Source: Cristatella mucedo (lineage: Eukaryota > Bryozoa > Phylactolaemata > Cristatellidae). From it: a stretch of 31,000 nt of DNA. Shown one piece after another: positions 21,801 through 27,600 of this stretch; the stretch's first letter is position 1; every line of letters begins with the position of its first letter. Where the stretch lies: positions 874,001 through 905,000 of the forward strand of contig WPIO01000108.1 of the NCBI GenBank assembly GCA_009760855.2, given 5' to 3'. The notes under the pieces are model-generated. The model did not search any database, had not been told where the DNA came from, and saw only the letters and a list, made by a program, of their open reading frames with translations. The position numbers and the translations under genes were made by a program.

Positions 21801-24800
21801 TCCACAATTCTTACGCAACGACAACTACTCGCCGACTATGGCTCATCCTTTGCAGCGGTCATGAGCTGCTACTACTTCCATGCTACTCACGTACCTCAAC
21901 TGCTCTCCTGACTCCGCTGCGCTTCCCACCGCTTTCTCTTTATTGCGTGAGATGAATTGCGTTGGCTACCGAATGCGTACCGGAAGCCGTTTAGGCTGTG
22001 AGGCACGCAGTATGTATGGCTTTGTGGAGTTACATGCATACATTGCATCACATGGATGGAGAGATCAAGCTAGCATAGGACGCCGTTTGTGCGATAAGCT
22101 TCATGTCATTATCATCTTAATTAAAAGGATTTCACTCGTATTCATACGCCAGCCTGCCTCCTTTCTGCTTCCGCCAATATGCCGCCGGTTCGTAGCCCCT
22201 GAACCCCTTAACGACGGCTTCCTGAACCGAGCTGCATTGCACGCCTGCTGCAAAGCCGCCGCCGCACTCGGCCATCTCCGCGTCGGCTCATTTAACTTTG
22301 ACCTTCGTGACAACAAGACGCTTGCTATCAAGGACGCGCTCTACGACCGCTCAGAGAAAGCCTCGCCCTCGACCAACTCCGAACCTTAGACTTGCCCAGC
22401 AAACCCGCGCGGCTCGTAGGGCCTCCATTGACGGCTGCCGCGATAGTCTTATTTATCTCCTTTCCTGGTTTTTCCGTCCCGTGCGTATTTATAAGAGTAA
22501 TAATATTAATTTTTACATTAAATAATTAACTTATACATTTGTATATGGCTCTATTAGAAATTAATCTTTATTCAGGTTATTCACATATGCCACGAGGCTC
22601 GACTCCATGACCTTGGTCATAGAATACATTAACATTGAACTCGGTTGAGGCGAGCACTTTAACTACTAAAAATATCAGCACGGCTTAGGATTAGGGAGTG
22701 CTGCATAAATGAGTTCTGCTATGTCTGATTACCCGGACAGAGAATTTGGCAGGACGCGTCAGATGAATGTGGGTGCAAGGATTAACCGTGTCACATGCTG
22801 ATTTTCTAACCGCTCCTTTTTTACTCCAGCATTATTACTCGTTTAATCATTTTCGCGATTAAAAAATGTATATAATCCATTCGCATTGCACCTTGAGGAA
22901 GTTTAGTCTGTATTCAGGCGCTTAAAGGATGCCGCGGGGCTCGAGCCCACGACCTCGGTCGTCAAATGGATTCACATTGACCTTGGTTCAAGGTGAAAAA
23001 CTTAACCACTTGGCCAAACCGGCGAAGCAATGCAATATTTGTCCTGTACTCGTTCGTAAGCCTAGCTTCAGATCGCTTCTGGAGAGGGCTTAGCTTTTAA
23101 GAGATGAAGAAGTCGCAACCTTTTCCGTGAAGAAGGGGTGAAGCCGTGACGTTTCCCGGGGCAGCTAATCGCACTGGGCAGCATGCCCTCTGAATTCGCA
23201 TGAGCAAACGGCGTTAGTGCGACTACAGCGAATTGCACCGTTTCCCACGTTCGTGGACGCAACGAAAATTCATCCGTCGCCGATGAAAGCTGTACGCTGA
23301 TAAATAAAAAAGAGCCATGCATGCCGAATCTTAAGATTATGACGAGAGACGCGGCTGAAGCTCAGCTCTTGAATCTTGGTGCAATGGAAGAGATATGGCG
23401 ACTCATCTCGGCAGCCAAGTCGCCCGGTCAACTGACCTAGACGCCTCGGTCGGCCGATCAGCGGATGTTCACTGAACTTCTCGTGGTGGTGACATATAAG
23501 GACCGAAACCGCACATTTCTCTGTTTAATTTTTAAAACTTCTACAGACCGTTACATTTTGTATATACTAATTTAGGACTCTGAAGCAATTAGCATCGACA
23601 CAGCGAATTAAATTATCTGCATTCTTTAAAGTTAATATGTTTTGACACATGATTTAGCTATTATGATCATAGGCAGTGAGCTCGATATTTTGTGCTCGCT
23701 GTCTTTCAAGGAAGGAAGAAAGCGACTGAAGTCACTTTCAAGGAAGGAAGTGACAGAAGTTGACGAGTCGCTCGATGGCCGCGCTCCGTTTCCTTAGTTT
23801 GCGAGCGAGCGCTGTACCTTTCAGTGACAGTTGGGAGCTGCTGTCCGCTGACAGAATCAAGCTGGCGTTGCCCACAAGCTGGCAAGTTTTTGCTTCGACG
23901 TCGTAGTTGACAGCGGTGCACCAGTTGCTGGCCGCGCAGAGGCCACAGCAGACGTCCTACGAAATAGCAGCGTCGAGTTCTGCGAATTTCACTCCTCGCA
24001 AACGGTAGAGAGTGCATGTTATTTTACGGCTTTCGTGCGCTTGTATGCTAGCTGCGCAAACGGATGATGCTAAATTTGTTTAGTAAAGTGCTTGAAATGA
24101 CATTTGCGGTTCGCTTACACGAAGCGATTGGACCTAGGTAATATAAATGCAATTCTCTGCACTTTAAAGAATGCTGCGCTGCTGCCAGTGCTATTATGGG
24201 GCGCTGCTTCATTACTGTTTGGTGCGTCGCCTGCTTCCAGTCTCGACAAACTGCATAATAACGATAACAAGTGCAAAAAGACGTGGAGGCAGCGCGTCGA
24301 GTTCTTCGAATTTCGCGCGTGGTCACATTTTTGCATATTTTGCACACGCTACGAAAACGGACATTACTAAAATCGGTTATTAATGAGCCTAAAAATGTAT
24401 TCGCAGTTCACTTAAATGAACGACTGGGAACTAGCTAACCTATATGCAATTATAATAATAATAATAATAAATCACTTGATTAAGCGCCCTCAGAGAACTT
24501 AATCTCTCTCTAGGTGCTTTATATTTGCTGTAAAGTGAAGTCTCAGCGCTTTGTCGAATGCGGCTCTGCTGCTAGTGCTACCCGAAGGCCATTACTAGTA
24601 AGTTCCAGTCTGGCTTTAGAGCTAATCACTCCACAGAGTCAGCATTGCTTCGGGTATACAACGACCCACTTAGGAATGCAGACATGGGTAGAGTGTCTCT
24701 GCTTGTTTTGCTTGATCTTTCGGCAGCTTTTGATACCATCGATCACAAAGTTCTTCTAAAGTGCCTCTCATCTCGCCTGGGCATCACTGGCACTGCTCTG

Positions 24801-26061
24801 CAGTGGTTCAGGTCCAATCTCAGTGGGAGACTCCGGAGTATTGACGAGAATGGACAAAGATCATCTGAAGTACCTCTAAACTATGGAGTACCTCAGGGCT
24901 CAGTGCTAGGTCCGGTTCTTTTCACGGCTTATACTCTGACTCTTGCTGATGTGATTGCCAAGCACAATCTAGGCTTTCACTTCTATGCGGATGACACTCA
25001 GTTGTACCTTTGCTTTGATCCCTCACAGCCTTCGAGCACCTCAAATTCTCTCAACTCACTTGCTGCATGCATTGATGACATCCGCACATGGATGGCAGCA
25101 AATTTTCTAAAACTTAACGATGATAAAACTAACTTACTAGTTATGAGCAAACCCAGTGTGATCCAGAGATTGAAAAGGCTGTCTCTCAAAATTGGCTCTG
25201 CCAGCATATCTCCTGTCGAATCAGCTCGGAATCTAGGTGTCACATTCCAAAGCGACCTCTCGTTAGACGACCATATCAGCTCCACAGTCAAATCCGCCTA
25301 TTTTCAGCTTCATAACATTGCTAAAATTCGGGCTTGTTTAGATAAAGATACAACGTCCAAGTTAGTTCATGCATTCGTGACATCCCGTCTCGACTTCTGC
25401 AACTCACTGCTTACTGGCCTACCAGCATGTGCGATCAGGCGATTGCAGCTTGGGCAAAACTCTGCAGCTAGGCTTGTCTGTCATGAGCGTCGCAGTTGCC
25501 ACATTACTCCACTTCTCGCCGACCTGCACTGACTACCAGTCAAGCAACGGATTGACTTCAAGGTTTTGTCGCTCACTTTTAGGTACCTTCATTCTATGGC
25601 TCCATCCTATCTGTCAGATATACTACCCCATCAGGCCAAGCATCGTACCACCCGCTTCTCGGAATCCAACAGTCTAGAAATACCTCGTACAAACCTTAAA
25701 TCCTTTGGAGACCGTGCATTTAGTTAACATACTCCCAAAGCCTGGAACTCCCTCCCGACCTGAGTCAAAACCTCCCCTGACCTGACCACATTTAAAAGGA
25801 ACCTAAAAACACACCTATTTAGGACAGCATTTAGTGGGTCCCTGTGATTCGTCTTTGATGTGCTTATGCGTGCTGACACTGTGCATGCTGCCACTAACCA
25901 CATTTGCATGCTGACCCTGTGCATGTCAGCCCTAAGCATATTATTCATTTTGTTTGTTTTTCAAGCATGATTTTACTTACCATTCAATTGCATTTCACTT
26001 TACAGCAAATGTAAAGCGCCTAGAGAGAGATTGAGTTCTCTGAGGGCGCTTTATCAAGTGA

Positions 26062-26093
<32 letters not shown>

Positions 26094-27227
26094 GGAGCGC
26101 CGCGTCGTTGCCACCTTCCGGTCTCGACCTATTGCATGCGTTTGTAGCAGCTACCCGAGCTGAGCGATCGATACGTCGATGACGCGTCTCGCTCGCGTAT
26201 CGACTAGCGGCGGCTGGCCCGAGCAAACGCGGACGCTGAGGTATTCTGGACTTATAAATAATTGCGAAAATAATAATAATAATAATAATAACGATAGCGA
26301 GTGAAAAAAGACGCACACGGCAGCGGCTGGCCCGAGAAATGCGAATAAATAAATAAATACTAGCTGATTAAACAGCCTCTTTTTATATAGCGACAGAAAA
26401 ATCAATACGGCTATCACCACAGCTTGCAGTGGCAATACAGGATTGCCCACTGCAGGGTTCGAACCCCGACCTCGGGGCCGAGGTCGTGAAAAGCAACCAC
26501 CTTACCTAGTGTGCCATTACGGCTCACCAAATTATGAGGTATTCTGGACTTATAAGTAATTGCGAAAATAATAATAATAATAATAATAACGATAGCGAGT
26601 GAAAAAAGACGCACACGGCAGCGGCTGGCCCGAGAAATGCGAATAAATAAATAAATACTAGCTGATTAAACAGCCTCTTTTTATATAGCGACAGAAAAAT
26701 CAATACGGCTATCACCACCGCTTGCAGTGGCAATACAGGATTGCCCACTGCAGGGTTCGAACCCCGACCTCGGGGCCGAGGTCGTGAAAAGCAACCAACT
26801 TACCTAGTGTGCCATTACGGCTCACCAAATTATGAGGTATTCTGGACTTATAAGTAATTGCGAAAATGATAATAATAATAATAATAACGATAGCGAGTGA
26901 AAAAAGACGCACACGAGCCTCAAGCATCGTCCTGTGCGACCGCAGCCGCGACAGATGTCGTGAAACCCGTGTCGCCGGATCACTCGCGTGCCGCCATCGC
27001 AAATCTTCGTTGCAACGATATGGGAAGGTGGCGCTGCGGAACTGCGAAAGCGCTAGATAGATATCATAGCCTCCACTGAAGACATGTCCTACCTGGTAGC
27101 GCGACGACACGGTCGTCGTGGATGGCGCTGTCCGCATGGTAGCTCGGAGTGATCCGACGTTGGCGAACTGCAGGAATTCGGTTCGTCCATCGCTCAATAG
27201 TGTGGCTAGCACCAACAGCGGCCACAT
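11135..27227 (-). CDS. Gene A: six-exon secreted PAN(x3)-CTLD protein, 405 residues predicted
   Basis: Exons are 27227-27093, 23956-23818, 19259-18975, 18060-17791, 15233-15071 and 11360-11135. Intron phases are 0, 1, 1, 1 and 2, and every join is in frame. Residues 1-16 are a signal peptide. PAN/apple-like modules lie at about 17-91, 92-186 and 187-276. A C-type lectin-like domain follows at about 277-400, ending in a short tail with two extra cysteines. The CTLD has WIG, the EPN motif and the four core cysteines, so calcium-dependent sugar binding is plausible. Proteins of this layout are extracellular and often linked to recognition or adhesion; the role here is not known. No membrane anchor is visible. 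Support comes from consensus splice sites, phase agreement, domain continuity across joins, and an identical exon 1-2 structure in gene B. The least certain point is the exon 5 acceptor (15233, 15258 or 15275). Confidence 0.72.
11361..12282 (-). other. Gene A intron 5, proximal to exon 6; no features
   Basis: AT-rich, unique-looking sequence with no repeat family, gene or RNA that I can support. Intron 5 as a whole spans 11361-15070. Confidence 0.4.
12283..12334 (+). repeat. (GA)n microsatellite
   Basis: A GA dinucleotide run, nearly pure from 12295 to 12334, with imperfect GATA/GAGA at its left edge. It lies in gene A intron 5. The Ser/Leu-rich minus-strand frame across it is an artefact. 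Confidence 0.95.
12837..12893 (+). repeat. (CA)n(TA)n compound microsatellite
   Basis: About 17 CA units followed by about 10 TA units in gene A intron 5. CA and TA runs of this kind can adopt Z-DNA or cruciform forms and are usually length-polymorphic. Confidence 0.95.
13445..13480 (+). repeat. Perfect 18-bp tandem duplication
   Basis: Two perfect adjacent copies of CGTAGTCTGTTGATATCT. They lie in gene A intron 5. Confidence 0.95.
13897..13975 (+). repeat. Nested tandem repeat (17-bp units inside a 61-bp duplication)
   Basis: TGTGTCGATTTATTTTA occurs twice in perfect tandem (13911-13944), followed by a partial third. The block is framed by two copies of GAGACGCTGAATTATGTG (13897-13914 and 13958-13975). 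Confidence 0.9.
13976..15070 (-). other. Gene A intron 5, part next to exon 5; no features
   Basis: Open plus-strand frames (13987-14220, 14058-14462) have no recognisable signature. A short palindromic GCATGCATGGGCATGCCC lies at 14600-14617. Nothing else is supported. Confidence 0.35.
15071..15233 (-). CDS. Gene A exon 5: N-terminal half of the CTLD
   Basis: This exon encodes the first part of a C-type lectin-like domain: QTGCVGSYYF, then MMQPQAEAFC, GANLVRVDS and QNFLVAMLSGYSS. This follows the usual order: first strand, helix 1 with Cys, the L-V-x-V-x-S strand, then helix 2. The donor is AGTAC|GTAAAT, phase 2. The preferred acceptor is gtttgtcgtcgtag|AT, phase 1, matching the exon 4 donor. 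Alternatives are ccatccttccag|CTC (15258), which has a better pyrimidine tract but the wrong phase, and gttgacag|CG (15275), which has the right phase but a weaker tract. The open frame running further upstream to 15348 is probably intron. Joined to exon 6, the spacing from NFL to WIG is normal for the family. Confidence 0.75.
15276..15905 (-). other. Gene A intron 4, GC-rich part
   Basis: Locally GC-rich DNA with long open frames on both strands (plus 15229-15726, minus 15544-15807) but no recognisable protein family. It is probably an old element or composition-driven. No gene is called. Confidence 0.35.
15906..15955 (+). mobile_element. LINE 3' tail remnant
   Basis: A degenerate version of the LINE 3' hairpin (GAGAGAGATTAGATTC, then TAGGGCGCTATACAAGTG) without a coding part or ATT tract. 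Confidence 0.5.
16043..16690 (-). mobile_element. CR1/L2-like LINE 3' fragment in gene A intron 4
   Basis: Minus-strand copy with a readable GLPACAIRLLQLVQ, SAARLVCRECRSCH and ADLHWRPVKQRIDF segment (about 16520-16680), a decayed remainder, the 3' hairpin (about 16070-16115) and an (AAT)n tract from 16043. It lies in the same orientation as gene A. Confidence 0.78.
17047..17235 (+). mobile_element. tRNA-derived SINE with intact A and B boxes
   Basis: The head starts GGTGAGACGCAATGG. Box A is TGGCTTACTAGG (about 17059-17070) and box B GGTTCGAATCC (17112-17122), so the pol III promoter looks intact. The body has CGCCACTGCAAGCGGCGGCG, and the tail CTCTTCTGTCGCT, an A-rich run and GGGGCTGCTAAATCA. 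It does not end in a tRNA acceptor, so it is not a functional tRNA. Confidence 0.8.
17269..17665 (+). repeat. 400-bp polypurine tract with (GGA)n core
   Basis: The plus strand is almost entirely A and G for about 400 bp, with a perfect (GGA)n run near 17319-17343. In gene A orientation it is a polypyrimidine tract about 125 bp downstream of the exon 4 donor. Mirror-like purine tracts can form triplex DNA. The Leu/Phe/Pro/Ser-rich minus-strand open frames here (17231-17826) are low-complexity artefacts. Confidence 0.85.
17791..18060 (-). CDS. Gene A exon 4: third PAN/apple-like module
   Basis: This 270-nt exon is bounded by phase-1 introns. The acceptor tttttgctttcag|TT is strong, and the donor is GGGAGCA|GTACGT. 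It encodes about 90 residues beginning (V)DGTYRQIPGLYVCAL. The cysteine core is RRCQQLC, then GASCQLFAHN and LSLCTVY, and the module ends SDSDANWTSYYKMGS. It is homologous to exon 3: same length class, same cysteine spacing, same closing D-x-NW-x3-Y. A CAG-encoded QQQQ run sits between the second and third cysteines and could vary in length. The open frame continues past the donor, but the exon 3 alignment and phase support ending here. An internal GTGAGC could serve as an alternative donor but would remove the conserved end. Confidence 0.75.
18061..18369 (-). other. Gene A intron 3, part next to exon 4
   Basis: It begins with the acceptor pyrimidine tract of exon 4. The rest is unique-looking, with an AT-rich stretch at 18285-18370. 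No further features were seen. Confidence 0.4.
18370..18540 (+). mobile_element. tRNA-derived SINE, 5' truncated
   Basis: It lacks box A and begins inside the tRNA-like head (GATAAGGCGGTTGCTTTCAC). Box B is GAGTTCGATTCC (18405-18416). The body and tail match the SINE at 17047-17235: CGATCCTTTATCGCCACTGC, GGCTCTTCTGTCGCTAT, then AAAGAGGCTGTTAAATCAGC and a TTTATT tail. Confidence 0.75.
18541..18974 (-). other. Gene A intron 3, AT-rich then GC-rich island
   Basis: 18541-18730 is AT-rich. 18735-18960 turns abruptly GC-rich and, on the plus strand, holds an open frame of about 60 codons (from about 18783) with coding-like composition, containing QLVKLSRVIIAHGKF and HAYLVLSDPASTKAGY. I do not recognise it; it may be a fragment of a transposon protein or a captured exon. 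Confidence 0.35.
18975..19259 (-). CDS. Gene A exon 3: second PAN/apple-like module
   Basis: This 285-nt exon is bounded by phase-1 introns. The acceptor cttccattgcag|TG is strong and the donor is GGCCAG|GTTAGT. It encodes about 95 residues: SSLLSSSSNQYRIV, then SLCRIFC, DSCYAFQFND, TATCTAF, and DATDTNWSLAYLVRP. The C-x3-C, C-x-A-F and C spacing is that of a PAN-like module, and NGS and NYT are potential N-glycosylation sites. The exon 2 end (AAAG) supplies the first base of its Val codon. A second GT (CTC|GTAAGG) 13 bp upstream of the chosen donor would end in phase 0 and not fit exon 4. The open frame ends with TAG just after the donor. Confidence 0.78.
19260..19799 (-). other. Gene A intron 2, part next to exon 3
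   Basis: Apart from the exon 3 acceptor tract, unique-looking AT-rich sequence. No gene or repeat recognised. Confidence 0.4.
19800..20420 (+). mobile_element. Old, divergent CR1/L2-like LINE fragment
   Basis: The plus-strand frame still parallels the LINE RT C-terminal region: GLSQDEHI, SSYFQQHKI, IQACL, ALVTFGLNFSKSLLAGLP, then SAATSSCRELRSCHF. It is much more diverged than the other copies (for example GLNFSKSLL where the 25.3 kb copy has RLDFCNSLL). It extends to a decayed end near ALFNEKLKNIF. It is an older insertion or another subfamily. Confidence 0.65.
20421..20980 (-). other. Gene A intron 2, middle; no gene
   Basis: Contains an A-run (20701-20711), a T-run (20726-20732) and otherwise unique sequence. 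Nothing further recognised. Confidence 0.35.
20983..21030 (+). promoter_or_regulatory. Tandem array of four CACGTG E-boxes, 12-bp period
   Basis: CACGTG occurs at 20989, 21001, 21013 and 21025, exactly 12 bp apart, in units of the form CCCAGTCACGTG (one unit has AAT for AGT). CACGTG is the canonical palindromic site of bHLH-zipper factors such as Myc/Max and USF. It lies in gene A intron 2. It may be an enhancer or only a minisatellite whose unit contains the hexamer. Confidence 0.55.
21213..21275 (+). mobile_element. LINE 3' tail remnant
   Basis: A decayed copy of the LINE terminal hairpin (TTGCCTAGAAAGAAATTAAA, then CTCCGAGGGCACC), possibly the displaced end of the old copy at 19800-20420. 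Confidence 0.45.
21276..22550 (-). other. Gene A intron 2, unassigned with a GC-rich open island
   Basis: The plus-strand frame 21880-22389 is open for 169 codons. Its last part (about 22180-22389) is GC-rich with coding-like composition (for example AALHACCKAAAALGHLRVGS), but I recognise no family and the frame crosses apparently non-coding DNA. It is perhaps a transposon ORF remnant. No gene is called. Confidence 0.35.
22555..22692 (-). mobile_element. tRNA-Ser/Leu-like SINE, degenerate copy
   Basis: On the minus strand, a box-B-like GGAGTCGAGCCTC is preceded by CCAAGGTCATG and a long variable-arm-like spacer. The tail continues to CTGAATAAAGATTAA. It matches the better preserved copy at 22900-23035. 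Confidence 0.5.
22900..23035 (-). mobile_element. tRNA-Ser/Leu-like SINE
   Basis: On the minus strand it begins GCCGGTTTGGCCAAGTGGTT, like the 5' half and box A of a tRNA with a long variable arm. About 70 bp later comes GTGGGCTCGAGCCCCGC, containing box B (22937-22948). The A-to-B distance is longer than in a functional tRNA and there is no 3' acceptor strand, so a SINE is preferred. Confidence 0.55.
23036..23689 (-). other. Gene A intron 2, part toward exon 2; no features
   Basis: No gene, RNA or repeat recognised. From about 23690 to 23817 the sequence resembles gene B 755-838 and contains two near-copies of TTTCAAGGAAGGAAG (about 23704 and 23737). Confidence 0.35.
23818..23956 (-). CDS. 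Gene A exon 2: second half of the first PAN/apple-like module
   Basis: This 139-nt exon encodes 46 residues starting DVCCGLCAASNWCTAVNYD and ending SSQLSLK. The acceptor is ctatttcgtag|GAC and the donor CTGAAAG|GTACAG, phase 0 in and phase 1 out. The TAG of the acceptor is an in-frame stop upstream, so the coding frame has no long ORF. A different, meaningless frame (starting about 24017) is longer open, which makes this exon easy to miss. Cysteine pattern CC-x2-C, WC and TCQL matches gene B exon 2 at 39 of 46 residues. It completes the PAN-like fold started in exon 1. Confidence 0.78.
23957..24450 (-). other. Gene A intron 1, part next to exon 2
   Basis: The first 60 bp or so resemble the same part of gene B intron 1 (GCAAACG, TTTCAC). 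Further right, several short words such as GCGGTTCGCTTA (24105) recur in gene B at 1178, showing the duplicated segment extended into the intron. No other features were seen. Confidence 0.45.
24451..24540 (-). mobile_element. Inverted LINE 3' end (hairpin and AAT tract)
   Basis: This is the 3' terminal hairpin and (AAT)n of the LINE family on the minus strand, directly abutting the plus-strand LINE. It is about 92% identical to the reverse complement of 25992-26060, so the LINE unit is bounded by inverted copies of its own 3' end. Confidence 0.75.
24541..26092 (+). mobile_element. CR1/L2-like LINE, 5' truncated, most complete copy
   Basis: It carries most of the reverse transcriptase ORF from just before motif QSGFRANHSTESALL to the C-terminus, a 3' UTR of about 140 bp, a 40-bp terminal hairpin (26013-26052) and an (ATT)n tail ending at 26092. 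The endonuclease and any ORF1 are missing, as is usual for 5'-truncated insertions. It lies antisense to gene A in intron 1. The family is named from the RT motifs (FDTIDH, GVPQGSVLGP, YADDTQLY) and the microsatellite tail. Confidence 0.85.
24576..25847 (+). pseudogene. LINE reverse transcriptase ORF with three internal stops
   Basis: A single frame runs from after a TAG at 24573 to TGA at 25845. It shows RT motifs in order: QSGFRANHSTESALL; motif A LLVLLDLSAAFDTIDH; motif B GVPQGSVLGP; catalytic YADD at 24984-24995; LNDDKTNLLV; NLGVTFQSDLSLDDHI; and SRLDFCNSLLTGLP. The first 318 codons are open. TGA at 25530 replaces a Trp codon kept in the copy at 10.3 kb. TAA at 25725 and TGA at 25761 also interrupt, but no frameshift occurs. 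The catalytic residues are intact, yet the N-terminal endonuclease and part of the RT fingers are absent, so the copy is dead. Few lesions suggest a fairly recent insertion. Confidence 0.85.
26343..26530 (-). mobile_element. tRNA-derived SINE (array unit 1)
   Basis: On the minus strand the head is GGTGAGCCGTAATGGCACAC, box A TGGCACACTAGG and box B GGTTCGAACCC (about 26457-26467). The body contains GCCACTGCAAGC, and the tail TTCTGTCGCTATATAAAAAG, GAGGCTGTTTAATCAGC and (ATTT)n. It is the same family as the SINEs at 17.05 and 18.37 kb. Confidence 0.8.
26641..26828 (-). mobile_element. tRNA-derived SINE (array unit 2)
   Basis: A near-identical copy of the SINE in unit 1. It was duplicated with its flanks as part of the 298-bp tandem unit rather than inserted independently. 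Confidence 0.8.
27093..27227 (-). CDS. Gene A exon 1: signal peptide and start of the first PAN/apple-like module
   Basis: This exon encodes 45 residues: MWPLLVLATLLSDGRT (signal peptide, cleavage probably just after it), then EFLQFANVGSLRATMRT and STTTVSSRYQ. The donor is TACCAG|GTAGGA, phase 0. The start ATG at 27227 aligns with the gene B ATG at 2452; upstream in-frame codons contain no conserved ATG. The frame stays open for about 170 codons past the donor, through intron 1 into the SINE array, which hides the exon end. The conserved donor, the equal length in gene B and the in-frame join to exon 2 support the call. Confidence 0.75.
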
Positions 27228-27315
27228 TGTCGCTCGCAACTCTTTTCTTCCTGTCCTCTCGATCAGCGAAGCACTTTTTTGTCAAACTTTTGCTGAGCCC
27301 TGGAATTTCGAGGTC
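27228..27315 (-). promoter_or_regulatory. Conserved proximal upstream / 5' UTR block of gene A
   Basis: This shares ordered words with 2453-2536 of gene B (GACCTC, AGGGCTC, GCTTCGCT) at nearly the same distance from the start codon. No TATA box is visible. It is probably the core promoter and 5' UTR. Confidence 0.4.
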
Positions 27316-27542
27316 GATGCTACAGGTGTTCATCATTAATGAACTAGCTGGAAATGACCGAAGGCTGGGGTCAACGCTACATTCAACTGCATGCAGCTGA
27401 TTTAACCACCAGCAATTATCTGCCTGCGTAACTACGAGTCCAATAGTAAGCTTACATTTTGATACGATTATTGCGCTACATATATTTCCATTTTGCCATG
27501 CACGCGTTTCCAAACGAGTGTCTTTCGCCATCGCAGGTAAAA

Positions 27543-27600
27543 TGACCACGTGATGCAATGACCACGTGGTGCGATGACCACGTGGTGCAATGACCACGTG
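27543..27600 (-). promoter_or_regulatory. Tandem array of four CACGTG E-boxes, 16-bp period, upstream of gene A
   Basis: CACGTG occurs at 27547, 27563, 27579 and 27595, exactly 16 bp apart, in units of the form TGACCACGTGGTGCAA; three of the four have the extended palindrome CCACGTGG. The array lies 320-373 bp upstream of the gene A start codon, a typical promoter-proximal position. Homotypic E-box clusters are known binding platforms for bHLH-zipper factors. Function here is inferred only from motif and position. Confidence 0.55.

Larger units (their letters stand above)
26238..26915. repeat. 298-bp tandem array, 2.3 units, each with a SINE
   Basis: Units start at 26238, 26536 and 26834 with GAGGTATTCTGGACTTATAA. 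The first two complete units differ at only three positions (about 99% identical) and the third stops after 82 bp. Each full unit holds an (AAT)n run, AGACGCACACGGCAGCGGCT, an (AAAT)n run and a minus-strand tRNA-derived SINE. It lies in gene A intron 1. Confidence 0.92.

Noticed and set aside
23706-24017. 103-codon minus-strand ORF over gene A exon 2
   Set aside because: It is the +1 shadow frame. The conserved PAN-like cysteine frame runs in another phase and is bounded by splice sites.
25530-25763. TGA read as Trp (alternative genetic code)
   Set aside because: A sister LINE copy at 10.3 kb has TGG at the first site, another lesion here is TAA, and TGA ends gene A at a sensible position. 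These are ordinary mutations in a dead element.
26712-27239. 175-codon minus-strand ORF as one exon
   Set aside because: Only the first 45 codons from the ATG at 27227 are conserved in gene B. The rest reads through a consensus donor into intron and SINE sequence.
27064-27597. 177-codon minus-strand ORF upstream of and across gene A exon 1
   Set aside because: Its N-terminus is translated E-box tandem repeat and it crosses exon 1 in a different frame from the conserved signal peptide.
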